Shown here one piece after another: positions 35,065 to 48,653 of a stretch of 64,000 nucleotides of DNA; the stretch's first letter is position 1; each line of letters opens with the position of its first letter. Source of the DNA: Pyronema omphalodes. Its lineage: Eukaryota; Ascomycota; Pezizomycetes; Pezizales; Pyronemataceae. Both the position numbers and the translations under genes were made by a program. The notes under the pieces are model-generated. The model did no database searches and was not told the DNA's origin. It saw only the letters and a program-made list of their open reading frames with translations. Location of the stretch: the NCBI GenBank assembly GCA_024516155.1, contig JAJJXM010000029.1:1-64000 (forward strand), in the 5' to 3' direction.

Positions 35065-35432
35065 CCTCGGTGTTGTTGCGCGGGGCGTGAAGATCGCGGT
35101 GGTGGGGTGTAAGCCGTGTGGTTACTTTAGCGTTGCGGCCTCGAGGCTCTGCGGGAAGACTCTCATCGGTGCAAGCCCGATCAGAGCCCGGGATTATGTA
35201 GTCCGACAGCATCTCGGCAAGCCGAGCTTAGCCTTAGTTCGAAGCTTTATGTTGTTTACTTGATGAAGATGTTGAATCATCAATCGCTTCATAATAATAA
35301 TATTACTATGTACTTCCCAAAAAATTTGCAAATTTCCCTTCATATACTCAATACACAATGCTCCCAATTACATTATTATAAACCGAAAAAACAGAGTAGA
35401 GATCTTTCCACAGTTACTTGGACTTTAAATCA
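35065..35432. other. Intergenic between NDUFAF7 and TIM23
   Basis: 368 bp holding the NDUFAF7 promoter and the TIM23 3' end. A GC-rich part next to NDUFAF7 gives way to AT-rich sequence with AATAATAATATTAC near 35,293. No other feature is seen. Confidence 0.5.
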
Positions 35433-36110
35433 TTACCACTGAGCCAAAACAGCCTTACTTCCGACCGCCCAAGCTCCCGCCGCTGACGCCACCAATGCAC
35501 TACTCCACAATACTGGTTTTAAACCTTTAGTGCTTTTGAATACTGCACCAGCAATAGCTCCTGCCACTACTGAATTTGTAGTATCATGCTTTCCTCTCCA
35601 ATATCCAATTGTCGAATTGATTGCGTTATAAGATAGGGCCAATACTCCTGCCGAGTTGCCTATGTAAGGCCCCCGCCTTGTAACAGCATTCAAAACCCCA
35701 TTAAGAGCTAGTCGTGGAGGTGTGTTCTGTGGTAGCTTCTTGAACCCCTCCATCATACCGTAGACGCCGCCCATGTTTAAGCCAACAAGATAGGTGGCAC
35801 CGGTTCCGTAACAAAGATCATCAGACCATCCCCGTGATGGAAGGACAGTCTGGGCACCGGGGAGGTTGTTAATAGCGGCGTCATCGATATCGAGGTAAGT
35901 GAGGTCTCCGCCAAGATTTGCAAGAGGATGAAGAGCTGCTGGATCAACTGCGGCAGTGAGGAAATCGGATACGGAAGAGACAGAGCTTGGATCGAAAGCT
36001 GGAGCTTCAGCATAGGTGGTAGTCGGTGCAATATCTCCCGAATCGGCGGGAGCATTGTCACTGTGCTTCTTAGAAGATTTTGTAGTAAGAGCGTTCCAGA
36101 AAGAAGCCAT
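35433..36110 (-). CDS. TIM23: Inner-membrane translocase subunit Tim23
   Basis: The frame encodes 225 residues from the ATG at 36,110; an in-frame ATG at 36,173 would add 21 residues but lies upstream of the conserved MASFWNAL start. Tim23 forms the presequence-import channel of the mitochondrial inner membrane. The N-terminal half (1-95) is hydrophilic and acidic, the intermembrane-space presequence receptor region. The second half has four hydrophobic segments with the Tim17/22/23 signature around NGVLNAVTRRGPYIGNSAG. Length is normal for the family. No intron is present. Confidence 0.9.
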   Translation of the reverse strand: MASFWNALTTKSSKKHSDNAPADSGDIAPTTTYAEAPAFDPSSVSSVSDFLTAAVDPAALHPLANLGGDLTYLDIDDAAINNLPGAQTVLPSRGWSDDLCYGTGATYLVGLNMGGVYGMMEGFKKLPQNTPPRLALNGVLNAVTRRGPYIGNSAGVLALSYNAINSTIGYWRGKHDTTNSVVAGAIAGAVFKSTKGLKPVLWSSALVASAAGAWAVGSKAVLAQW

Positions 36111-36341
36111 AATGGAGCCGGGGAAGTTGGGGAAAATGCAGGTGAGTTGTCGTACAGACAGAAACGATTTCAAGAAATAATCTGACAGCTTTAGCTAAGC
36201 TTTATTGTAAAGGGCTTAATCCCTGCTCCGACTTGCAGGGGTTGGATAACCAGGGCGTAATTGGGACACGACACGAACTCGGCTGCTCCTCAACGCCAGT
36301 TCAGGGTCCAACTCCTCGGTCAACCAAGGACAACCGCAGAC

Positions 36342-38286
36342 ATGGCTATGAGGTTTGTTATTCTGTTAACTCACTATTGTCCGGCATTGCAGATCTAACA
36401 ATTTCTGCAGAGTCTCCTTCGACTTCCTAGTCTCCGGATTTAAAATCGGTTGCTCCATCCAACGTGACGGCGGCGGCTTCGGTCTCAGCGCTCTCGGTGT
36501 GCCTGATTCGTCAATCCCCGAACTTCCATCCGCAACTGCGCTTCTCACCTCTATCCTATGTGCTTTCTTCAGCTTCTACTTCTTCCGCGCTTACCGCGCA
36601 ACTCGTTGGAATGGTGTTCCCTACGCTGTTGCCGTCCCTGAAGAAGCTACCCCCGGTTGGAAAGGAAAGATTCTCGATCGCCCGGCCATTAAGTTAGAGT
36701 CAAACTGGAATATCCAGTGCTACGCTCCTGCCACTGGCGCCTACCTTGGAACTGTTAAGCCTCACTATCCTGAGGATATTGACGCTGCTATTAAGGCCTC
36801 CTCCGTTGCCCAGGAAGCTTGGGCCCGCACAAGCTTCGATGAGCGCCGTAAAGTTCTCCGCACCCTTCTCAAGTACATCCTCTCCCACCAGGACGAAATT
36901 GCCGCCGTTGCTTGTCTCGACTCCGGAAAGACGAAGATTGATGCTGCGCTTGGAGAGATTCTCGTTACCGTTGAGAAGCTAAAATATGTCTTGAAGCACG
37001 GAGAGAAAGCTCTTACTCCCGAGGAGCGTTCTTCCAGCTGGCCCCTCATGTGCTACAAGAAGGTCCACGTCCGTTATGAACCTCTTGGAGTTGTTGCCGC
37101 TTTGGTTTCCTGGAATTACCCCTTCCACAACTTGTTGTCTCCGATTATTTCCTCTATTTTCGCCGGAAATGGTATCGTTGTCAAGGGATCTGAGCAAACT
37201 GCCTGGTCCTCTCAGTACTACATTTCCATTGTCAAGGGAGCTCTCACAGCTTGTGGTCATAATCCCGATCTCGTTCAGTCGATAATGTGCTGGCCCGAGG
37301 TTGCACCCCACTTGACCTCCCACCCGGGATTGGCCCACATCACTTTCATTGGATCTCGCCCTGTTGCCCATCACGTTGCCGCCTCTGCCTCTAAGCAGTT
37401 GACTCCTCTCTGTGTCGAACTCGGAGGAAAAGATGCCGCTATTATTCTCGATGACACCAAGGCTCTCTCCAGTGTTGCTTCCATCCTCATGCGTGGTGTC
37501 TTCCAGTCCTGTGGTCAAAACTGCGTCGGTATCGAGCGTATCATCGCTTTACCCAAAGTCTACCCCCAGCTAATCAAGATGCTCTCCGAGCGTATTGAGA
37601 AACTCCGTCTTGGATCCATCCTCGACGATGAAAAGGAGGGTATTGACTGTGGAGCTGTTATTTCTGATGCTCATTTTGCCCGTCTCGAGGGCCTAGTTGA
37701 AGAGGCCGTTTCCCAGGGTGCCAGATTGATCTGCGGTGGAAAAAGATACAACCACCCTAAGCATCCCAAGGGACACTACTTCTCCCCCACTCTCCTTGTC
37801 GATGTAACTCCTAACATGGCCATTGCCCAGAACGAGGTTTTCGGCCCAATCTGCTTACTCATGCCCGCCACCTCCGTCTCCCACGCCATTGAGTTGGCAA
37901 ACAGCACCGAGTACGCGCTCGGCGGCTCCGTCTTTGGAGGAAACACCAAGGACTTGGAGCGTGTTACAAAAGAGATGAAGTGTGGAATGGTATCCGTCAA
38001 TGACTTTGCGGTTTACTACCTCAACCAATCTCTACCCTTTGGAGGAGTGAAGGGATCTGGATATGGACGCTTTGCGGGAGAGGAAGGATTGAGAAGTCTT
38101 TGTAACCTCAAAGCCGTTGCTGTTGATAGATCTAGGTTCATTGGAACTAGCATTCCTCCGGTGGTTGATTACCCGCTTAAGAACGGTGAGAGGGGATGGA
38201 GATTTACCAAGGGATTGGTCGAGCTGGGTTATGGAGAGACTATTGGAAGAAAGATTGGGGGAATTTTTAAATTAATGGGATTGTAA
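36342..38286 (+). CDS. MSC7: Membrane-anchored aldehyde dehydrogenase, Msc7 type
   Basis: The long frame (from about 36,412) encodes an aldehyde dehydrogenase with an N-terminal transmembrane anchor (TALLTSILCAFFSFYFFRAY). The NAD-binding and catalytic core has VVAALVSWNYPFHN, FIGSRPVAHHVA, the catalytic Glu in CVELGGKD and the catalytic Cys in GQNCVG (codon 37,522-37,524). PFGGVKGSGYGRFAGEEGL is near the end. Closest in type to yeast Msc7. The frame has no ATG before the core, so I infer a tiny first exon, 36342-36352 (ATGGCTATGAG), and a 58-bp GTTTGT..CTAACAATTTCTGCAG intron, which restores frame and gives 628 residues. The core is certain; this start is tentative. Confidence 0.85.
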
Positions 38287-38730
38287 ATGATTTTGAGCTT
38301 AGGAGTAAAGAGGGAGATGGAAGGTGGTGTTGGGGTTTGGAGTCAGGGTGTTTTTGGAACAACTTTCAGACCATCGGCTGTTAGATCTGGATTGTATACC
38401 CTACCCGGGCTTTAGGAATGTTTTTGCACGTCCGCTGGATGTTTTTCCAGAGATATATCAGTAGTAAATACCTACATACATAACAGAATAATCTCTCGTA
38501 AACAATATATATTTGCTAACATCTGACCAATCATTATTGTTCACGTAATCCATGAAACGGAGACAAGTCAAGGGATACCAAACCTCACCGACCTCAGATG
38601 GATTAGAAACCATTGGGTTCCTTTGGATTCCTGCTATTTATTCTTCGTACAATTGGTCTTGACGGATTTCGGGTTATCTTCAATTTTTTTTATCTTCGGT
38701 TATGCAAATTATTGCGCTGTATTGAATTCC

Positions 38731-38749
38731 GGGGGGGGGGGGGGGGGGG
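38731..38749. repeat. 19-bp G homopolymer
   Basis: Pure run of 19 G within AT-rich intergenic DNA downstream of the MSC7-type gene. One of a set of similar runs in the window. Confidence 0.8.
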
Positions 38750-39766
38750 AGAGTCAGAAGTTTTTGGTTATGAAATACCCTCACGAAGAAGCAATATCAT
38801 GCAGAGAGAGAATCGAGATTAGTTATCGGAGTTTTGTTTTAATAGGGAGATGGCACAGATTCAGACTACTATTAAGTCAGAGTTTAAAAATAAGAAACTT
38901 TGTTGGTGGGAGTTTTTTTTTTTTTGTTTTACTTCAGCAGCTAAATTGTCGCGAATTTTTGTTATATGTAGCCCGTTTTATATTATGGGTGAAAAAACAT
39001 GATCCGATGTTCAAGATGCAAAGATAATCGTTATGCATGACGGGGTTTTATGCGTTGACTTATTCTTACATGTATCTAGTGGAGATCTTCACTGACAATA
39101 TCAGAGTAAAGGGAATTACAATGCAGTAGCTGTTTGGAAGGTTAGCTACCTTCATTGATGTATTTGTTAACAAGGTTGGTTTGGATATTACTGGATGGAG
39201 GTATCATCTCTGGTATTATGTTTGAATCATGGTTGAGATAATTGTTATGTACTGTATCTTTCCGGAGACTTCAAATATACATTCGAGATGTTGGCATTTT
39301 GAAGGTGGATTATGTAGGAATGTATGGTGACTTTTGCTAACAGGGTGGGGGGGGGGGGGAGGGGTATTTGAGGGACAAGAAATGCGGGATGGGATGGATG
39401 CTAAGGTTCTTAAGGGGATGGGAGCTGGACTTGAATCTTGATGCTGAAAGCGTGGGACATAGAGCAGTGGTCTAGTCACCAGATTGAAGAGTCCAATGTG
39501 TTTCCTTTTTTCTTTATGATGATCTCATCGGGAGAGTTACAGTGTGTTATGAGCTTGTACAATTCTGATTGGTGATGATTTCGATAATTTTTGAGGCACT
39601 GCAAGAAGAATCGGTGCGAATGATATTTTATTTGTGGAGTAAGGAAGTCAAGGTCTGGGAGCTGTTGTGACTTGTCTCAGTTGACCAGGAATCCAGACGC
39701 AAAAAGTCTCATTACTTCGTGAGGCCGCTATGTCTTCTTACACTTATTCTCTGATAGCTTCCATGA

Positions 39767-40659
39767 TGATGGTCCAAAAATCCGACATGAAAAAAACCCC
39801 CCACCTCCATCCTATAAGACTGTAGCATAACAGTCGAATAAGACAGAAGTGGGGGGGAAACCCTTTATTTTTCAAGCTCTATAGCCCGAGCTGGGAACAG
39901 TACTCATACATAGGCATCAGAAATGCAAAGAGAAGAGAAGGGTGGGGGATTAGAGGGGATTATAAAGCCATAGGCGGCCAATATTTGCGTCTTTGAATGG
40001 TATTGAACTTCTGGCTAGATTACCGGGCACCGGGTATTATTCATTTATTTGTTTATTGAGGGCCCAAAAGGCCCATGCAGGACAAAAGAAAAGAACGGAA
40101 CCCGATCTTGTGATCTAAGCCACCTGATGAAGTTCCCTTGGGAACCGGAAAGTTTGTAAATCAATCGAGTAACGGTACATCCATCATCCGATATAAATAC
40201 ACAACACTGTCTTCCAGCATCCGTTACGGTAACAGCACTTGAATTAAGTCTGGTTTTACAAAAACCCAGCTGATTGAAACCGCGCGAACCGAAGAAACGT
40301 ACAATGAAGTCTAGATTCTAACAATAATTCACGCATCACGTATCAGCAGATAACGAATACCGTGATACATCATCCTTGAATCCAAGAGCCGTTGACCATT
40401 TTCCGCTTTATGTACTCGCTATTATTGGGAGAATCCTTGACCAATATTGAAAGAATCAAAATATAAACTCCCCTAATCCCCCACCCTTCTCTGCTCTTTG
40501 CATTCCTGATGCCTATGTATGAGTACTGTTCCCAGCTCGGGCTATAGAGCTTGAAAAATAAAGGGTTTTCCCCCCACTTCTTTCTTATTCGACTGTTATG
40601 CTACAGTCTTATAGGATGGAGGTGGGGGGTTTTTTTCATGTCGGATTTTTGGACCATCA
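39767..40659. mobile_element. Long inverted-repeat (foldback/MITE-like) element
   Basis: Arms 39,767-39,964 and 40,462-40,659 are each 198 bp and reverse complements of one another with few mismatches. They share TGATGGTCCAAAAATCC at the outer edge, then CATGAAAAAAACCCCCCACC or close variants, then GGGAACAGTACTCATACATA. The ~500-bp spacer has no open frame of note. TA dinucleotides sit just outside a slightly longer reading (39,757-40,668), compatible with a TA target duplication, but the last ~10 bp of the ends do not match well. A transposon end pair or foldback element is the likely explanation. The family is not identified. Confidence 0.75.
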
Positions 40660-42418
40660 CGGAAGAGGTATTTAAAATAAATTTTCTGATATTTGCAGAC
40701 TCGGGACTGCAACGATCCAGTGCTGAAAAAAAAAGAAGGGCTCCACTCTCTCTGCGTGTGTGAATGGAAAGAATGGGTATTGATTGGAAAAATGGCGGTG
40801 GGTGATGCATAGCTGTCAAAATTCGGAATGGAATTAACTATCGCATAGATAACTGTATCTAATATCAGTTATTAATCTGTAGCACAACAAAAAAAATAAG
40901 ATTCCATGGCCATTTTTCGAAGTTTAAACCAGAAGCTACATGTAAATATCCTTAAACGTTAGGAACTTTGAGCTGAGGCTACAAGTTACATGAGTTATTG
41001 ATACGTTATCATTCTAAGGACATGAATAAGTACCTGCGAATAGAAGACGAGAGTGAAGGCAGGAGGAGAAGAGGGAGAAAATCAAACAGGGTTCCAAATG
41101 TACCGACGGGAAGCAAAACCAGCACGAAGAAAAAGAAGGGAGGCAACAGGCCCAAGATCTGATGTACACTCTGGGACGAATCCCAGCGAGACTCCGAGAT
41201 GAAAGCCAGAGTTTCCAAAACGTATCAAAACTGTAGCACACGTCATAACCTTGAGGTTGAGAAAGTTCAGGAAATTCAAGTTAAATCAAAATCAAATTCC
41301 TGGGCCACCAAAACTACCGGGAATCATACTGGCGGCAGAAAATGGAGCTTACGGGATGAAACATCACGAAATTCTGTAAGCAGCCGTATTATTCTTCAGT
41401 CTGTGGATACCGCTGTAGTTTCGGTACAAGATTGGCGTTGAAGCATACGGTTACAGTAATTACTTCTTGGAATTAAATCATCGAGAACTCGATTATCTTG
41501 CGCAGTGGAATATAGATATACGAATATGCAACATACCTCTGATTTAAATGGATTTATAGCTAGCTCCCTTGGGTCCGTTAATTGGTATCAGCATATCTCC
41601 CCCGAATCCGCCGTGATCAGCAAGGCTCAGCAAGGCTAAAGGCTACAGATACACTCTTCAACTGTTAATAACAATTCCGAGCTTTCTCCGTCTTTCGATT
41701 CCATGAGCAGTATTATCGAACCTCTACCCATGAGTACAGCTTCATCACTACCTACAGGTTCTCCAACACCCGCAACAGCCCAAGATTTTTTTCTTCTAAA
41801 TCACACCCAGCGGTCAATGCTTTTGTAGAGATGGAGATGAAGATTTTGTAGATTAGATTGTAGCTGTAAATGCAGCTGTACCGGGGATATGGAATTACAG
41901 GGAAGCATAGAGCTGGAAGAAAGAAAACCTCTGGCAAGATGATAGATAGTAGGATTTATATATGTGGATTGTAATTTATGGATTATAATTTTATTTGTTA
42001 CGAAATGCTTTTAATTTCGCCAATTAATATCACCCACTATGGGTACCATTTAACAACATGTACCTTTTCCATCCTCCGTAGTTGACATTATCTTACCCAT
42101 CAGCATTAAAATAACCCATCAAAATCCCCTCCAAATAAACCCCCAGAGGATATCGAATTCCGTTTACATAGTGAATTCCCAATCTCAAATTTACATATTC
42201 TCACAATGCAAAATAAATTCCTAGTCACGTGTTACGTGTCAAGACGCGTTTTGCCTATCCCTAGAACCCTAGCTGCAGCTTAACACCGCGACTCTTCAGC
42301 TGCAGCTGCCCCACCAAACTTCATCTTCGCTTTCTGGGAACCACTAACCACTCGACCAGTCAACCACTCAACTTGCCAACTTCCCAACTTCCCAACTTCC
42401 CAACGGGCATTTCCACAC

Positions 42419-44288
42419 ATGTCCAACAGCCCCGATATATACCACCCAGGCCTCCGTATAGCCATCGAAGGCTGCGTAAGTCCTTCCCTCCGTCCCTCCG
42501 TCCCCCTCCCGCTCCCCAAAATCCCCAGCTCACCACCGTAGCCAGGGTCACGGCCAACTCAACGCGATCTACTCCTCAATCAAAAAAGCCGAAGAAGAAA
42601 ACAACTTCATCGTCGACCTACTAATAATATGCGGGGACTTTCAAGCCATGCGAAACCTCTCGGATCTCGAGGTCATGTCTTGTCCGCCAAAGTATCGTGA
42701 TATGGCGGATTTTCATGAATACTACTCTGGAAAACGAAAGGCCCCTGTTTTGACGCTGTTTATTGGGGGGAATCATGAGGCTAGTGCTTATGGGATGGAA
42801 TTGTAGGTGTCTTTGTTTAGGTTTTACTGGTTGGATGTGTTGGGTTGGTTGGGTTCGGGACTGATGAATTGGGATAGGTTTCATGGAGGTTGGGTGGCGC
42901 CGAATATTTTCTATATGGGCGCTTCAAATGTTGTACAGGTTGGTAACCTCCGTATCGGTGGTCTCAGCGGAATCTATAAAAGCAACGACTACAGCAAACC
43001 GCACTACGAGATTCTTCCCTATCTCCCAAACGAGATAAAATCTATCTACCATATCCGTAGCTACGATGTTTTTAAGCTTTTCCAAGTCCAGGGGAAGTTA
43101 GATATCATGCTCTCCCACGACTGGCCTGCCAATATTGAACACTATGGCGACACCAATGCATTATTCAGAAAAAAGCCATTCTTTATCGAAGACAGCAAGA
43201 ATGGAGAACTCGGTAGTCCGCCAGCAGAAACCCTACTAAAGAAACTGCAGCCGAAATATTGGTTCTCGGGTCATTTACATGTCAAGTTCGCCGCCATGGT
43301 GAATCATGGGGATTCTTCGACGGCTAACACAGCTCCTCCGCAACCTACCGCTGTAGCTAAAAACCCAGATGAACTCGACCTGGATCTAGACGACGAAACT
43401 GCAGCAAACCCGGACGAAATTGACCTAGATATCGATGATGATACAGCTCCCACGGCACCTGCTAAGAATTCCGATGAGATTGAGCTGGACCTAGATGAAG
43501 AGCCCGTCAATACCACTGCAGCTCCTGCATCAGCACCCAAAAACACCGACGAAATCGACCTCGACCTCGACGACGCTCCTACCGCTGCCGCTGCCGCCGA
43601 GGCACCCACAAACCCCACCGACGGTGACACCACCACCCCCATAACCCGTTTCCTCGCCCTAGACAAATGTCTCCCCACCCGGGACTTTCTCCAAATCCTC
43701 TGCGTCCCTTTTTCCTCCCCCCTTCCCCCCAACCGTTCCCGCACAACCCTCTACTACGACGCCGACTACCTCTCCATCACCCATTTCTGCAACCAACACC
43801 CCGGCAACACTCCCGAGGGCATAACGACCCTCCAATCCCTCTCCCCCTCCGTCCTCCTCAGTGGTCTCGCCGCTTCTCGCGCCTGGATCAACGAAAACAT
43901 CGTCCAGAAAAATAAACTAGCCATACCCCAGAACTTTGAAGTAACAGCCCCGGTATACCAAGATGGAGTCGGAAAAGGGGAACAACCTAGACCGTATACG
44001 AATAGACAGACGGTCGAGTATTGTAGGTTGTTGGAAATGCAGGATTGGGTGAGTCAGAGTGAGGAGGCTTGGGAGGAGAAGAAAGGGAGGTGGGAGAGGA
44101 GGATGAGGGATTTGGAGGAGAGTGGAAGGGGGGGATATAGAGGAGGAGGAGGAGGGGGCAGGGGTGGGTTTAATAGAGGTGGTGGAAGAGGGAACCGTGG
44201 GGGGAGGGGTGGGAGAGGTGGAAACCGTGGAGGTAGGGGTGGGAATCGTGGTGGTCATGGGGGGAGGGGTGGTTATCAGGGACCCTGA
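42419..44288 (+). CDS. DBR1: RNA lariat debranching enzyme Dbr1 with RGG tail
   Basis: Exons 42419-42475, 42546-42802 and 42878-44288 (introns 70 and 75 bp) give 574 residues. Dbr1 hydrolyses the 2'-5' bond of excised intron lariats. The metallophosphoesterase residues are present: C19 and H21 in EGCGHG, D50 in CGDF, GNHEA (94-98), LSHDWP, and SGHLHVKFAA. After the catalytic domain comes an acidic linker with four copies of a DEIDLDLDD-type repeat, then the Dbr1 C-terminal domain (ITRFLALDKCLPTRDFLQIL). The last ~55 residues are an RGG/GG-rich tail (GRGGYRGG.., RGGRGGNRGG..), a likely RNA-binding extension. The donor of intron 2 (GTAGGT) overlaps an in-frame TAG, so read-through would truncate the protein. 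Confidence 0.92.
43365..43578 (+). repeat. Coding repeat: acidic DExDLDLDD units
   Basis: Four imperfect repeats in the DBR1 linker (PDELDLDLDD, PDEIDLDIDDD, SDEIELDLDEE, TDEIDLDLDD), separated by Ala/Pro/Thr spacers of variable length. Confidence 0.75.
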
Positions 44289-44733
44289 GGGGGGATTTTG
44301 GGGTTGCAGACAGTTGTGTTTGGCATTTTGCGGATTGATAAGTGGAAAAAGATTATATCAGATGAGGTTGTCAATTTAAGGTTTACTGCATGTCTTAGCC
44401 CGGGCAATAGACGACTGCATGAGGCGTCGTCATTCCACAGGCATTTAATTCCGAATGAAAAGTGCAAAATCACATAGTACCAAAGAATATTTATGGTATC
44501 ACCCTTCCTTTATTATTCACCTATGATGTCCTTTTTTAGATTCATCTAGATATATCAACGTCATAAAACATAATCCAACCCAACCCAATCCAATCCATTA
44601 AACCCAAAAGCAAAACCCGCATACAAAAAACATTTCTTGGTATCATCAAGCAATACAAATCTTACAGTCTAGCCCGGCTAGTCTCTTTAGATTCTCTCGA
44701 ATCCTCAGATTCCAACCGTTCTAGACCAACTCC
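44289..44733. other. Convergent 3' intergenic region
   Basis: 445 bp between the stop codons of DBR1 and ERG10. It should contain both polyadenylation regions. An AACCCAACCCAATCCAATCC-like patch lies near 44,577. Nothing else is seen. Confidence 0.5.
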
Positions 44734-46042
<1,309 letters not shown>

Positions 46043-48390
46043 TATGATAGTTGATTAAAGGGTATGAATTAGTATTAAGAAGAGGATACGTTGCAGAGTG
46101 TTGTGTAGAAGGAATAGATGGAAATCAATGCCGGGAGATGGCGGAGCTTTATTCACAGGCCGTTCGAGCGGGTTGTTGAGCTTGAGCTATGGAGGGTGGG
46201 GTGGGGATGTTGGTGGGGCTTGGCAAGAGGCGTTAAATTGTGCATGAGAAGTTCCCCAGGGTCCGCCGATGATAAATCACTATCTGTCACCAACCTCGCG
46301 CCTTACACCGGTCCGCCAGGGGCAAAGAAGCAGAAGAATCTCTTCTAGTCTGTCGTTCTTTACTGTTTAGGTCCCAGAGTCAGATTGCGGCTCTTCCGCG
46401 TGAGGAAAGTCGTCGGTTAACGGTAGAGTTGAGCGGTTGCTATTTGGAGCTTGTGGATCTTTGGATTGCAAACAATATCAAAAGCAATATCATGATGGCA
46501 TCCTTATCTTGATTAATCGATTCGATGCCCATCAAACATCTCTTTTTCACAGCCATCTATCGTGACCATACATACGCGTACGTACGAAGTTACGAACCGA
46601 TTCGTCGTCCGGTACCTGCGCAAACGAAACTCGTTTATCGTCCGTTGCTTCTGTTGAGTAAACAGCTCTAGGATTAACGCGCTACTTAGCACAACGTCAG
46701 ACTAGAGATTTTAGAGGCACTCTAGCTATCCTGGCACGTCGTCAACAGATGCATTTCACCATTCCTGATTTGCTGAAGCCCGATTTTTACGCCTCCTACA
46801 GCGGTGAGCATGGACGGTGGATGGATATCTCTCCGCAGCCACTCACTACCGAAACAACCCTCCAGAGTCCAATCCTCGTTGTTTCAGGCGTTTGGAGGGG
46901 CTGGATAAGTTATAACCATCTGAACGATGACACCATAGATATCCAAAGGCCCAAAGCGGTAGGGAATCCACAGGTGACAGAACCGTATGGGACCATAGTA
47001 CTAACTAACTGCTTAAATCAAATTTCCTCAAGATTCCATGGATCCCGAGAAAACATCATTCGATATGGTGCAACGGGAAAGATATCCTTGTCTCGGCCCT
47101 GCCACCGACTTTAAGGTAGAAGGTGGGCACGTGCTCGCGTGCCCGTCTTTGCCGTATGTAATACGTATGGCACCATGCCCTGTACATAAAATCCGTGAAA
47201 GAAAGAAGTTCGAGAAGAAAGGATTTCGAAGGACAGATATGTACCTTGGGATATAGAATGGAGTATATACAAATAAAAAGTTGAGAAATAAGCACTTAAA
47301 CTTCGAGCATTTCGGTAGATATATATACATAGAGTCGTACATACATACATAGATGTAACGAATGAAGAACAACCCAGGAACCAAGGAAGCAACCCTCAAC
47401 ACAACCTTCAGCGGTGAATCCGAGCCTTAAAACAAAAAGCCATTGCTATTCTTTGACATAATCATAACCGGTAGAATCGCTTAATCATTCTTTGTCAACG
47501 GATATGTTGTCTTAAAAATATTTTATTTTATTTTTCATTCTTTATTTTTTTTTCTGCAGTTGAGGTTTGATACATATGATAAACCCGAACAATCTTAGGG
47601 CATAGTGTAGGGCTCAGGGCTCAGGTATCAGGTGTCAGATGTCAGGTGTCAGGGCAAAGCTGGAACACGGGCTTAACCCTGATGTTAAAGCTCTTAACCA
47701 CCGCTTGCTATTTCGCCGCGTGGTGCGTCAATCTACTATCCAACTGGTACCTACTACTCTTAGATATCTTTCTGTATCGCTGGTCGGAAAAAAATATGCA
47801 CTGGACTCCTTTATATATAGACTAAGTGTGGGTTTTTTTTTATTCTTGTATATATATATAACACCATGATGTGCTGGTATTCACCTATGATTATAGTTTA
47901 AAGATAGTATAATATGACATCACGATATTTCACTCGGTCGGCCTCCGATCTTAAATAACAGTATCGTTTAATATCGGGAATACAGTACAATATCCTGTTA
48001 CAATCAAGCGGCCTCAAAAAAAACTATAACCTGTGTCATGACTCATGACTAATCTTTCATCTTTGTTTTTGAAACCAGCTGGGCTCCTATGCTGCATCGA
48101 TGGTATAAGCTAAACAACCTTCACAATCATCATAATCTATAAACAACTCACCCATAAACACCATAGAATAACCAAATCTACCTGACGCCTTACACCAAGA
48201 ACCCCAAAATGCTATAATGCCATAATATCTATCCCCTTTCCTGGCCACACAAAGCTAAAGAACACAAACCCCCCAAGCTAGAACCTCTTAATAAACAACA
48301 TCCCCCGACTTCCCAATTTCCAAAGTAACCAATGCATGGCCAGTCAAAAAATCCAACCCCGTGAATAAGATAAATTTATACCTTGGACAC

Positions 48391-48653
48391 ATAACCTCAT
48401 AACCTCATAACCTCATAACCTCATAACCTCATAACCTCATATCCTCATATCCTCATAACCTCATAACCTCATAACCTCATAACCTCATAACCTCATAACC
48501 TCATAACCTCATAACCTCATAACCTCATAACCTCATAACCTCATAACCTCATATCCTCATATCCTCATATCCTCATATCCTCATATCCTCATATCCTCAT
48601 ATCCTCATATCCTCATATCCTCATATCCTCATATCCTCATAACCTCATAACCT
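48391..48653 (+). repeat. 8-bp minisatellite, ~33 units, two unit types
   Basis: A perfect-register array of ATAACCTC (type A) and ATATCCTC (type T). Read in order it is A6-T2-A12-T11-A2, the last unit lacking its final base. The single A/T difference occurs only in blocks, so the array grew by block duplication and not by independent point changes. It is not telomere repeat and lies in intergenic DNA. Confidence 0.95.

Larger units (their letters stand above)
38287..42418. other. 4.1-kb intergenic region with inverted repeat
   Basis: No gene is supported. It holds a 19-bp G run (38,731-38,749), a long inverted-repeat element (39,767-40,659) and AT-rich unique DNA. Short frames near 38,613-39,027 and 41,009-41,441 lack coding character. 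Confidence 0.5.

Noticed and set aside
46749..47114. 121-residue plus-strand ORF between ERG10 and the minisatellite
   Set aside because: No recognisable motif, no splice extension, and competing frames on the minus strand; not enough to call a gene.
48391..48653. CRISPR-like or telomere-like array
   Set aside because: The repeats are contiguous 8-bp units without spacers, unit sequence is not TTAGGG-like, and the genome is eukaryotic; it is a minisatellite.
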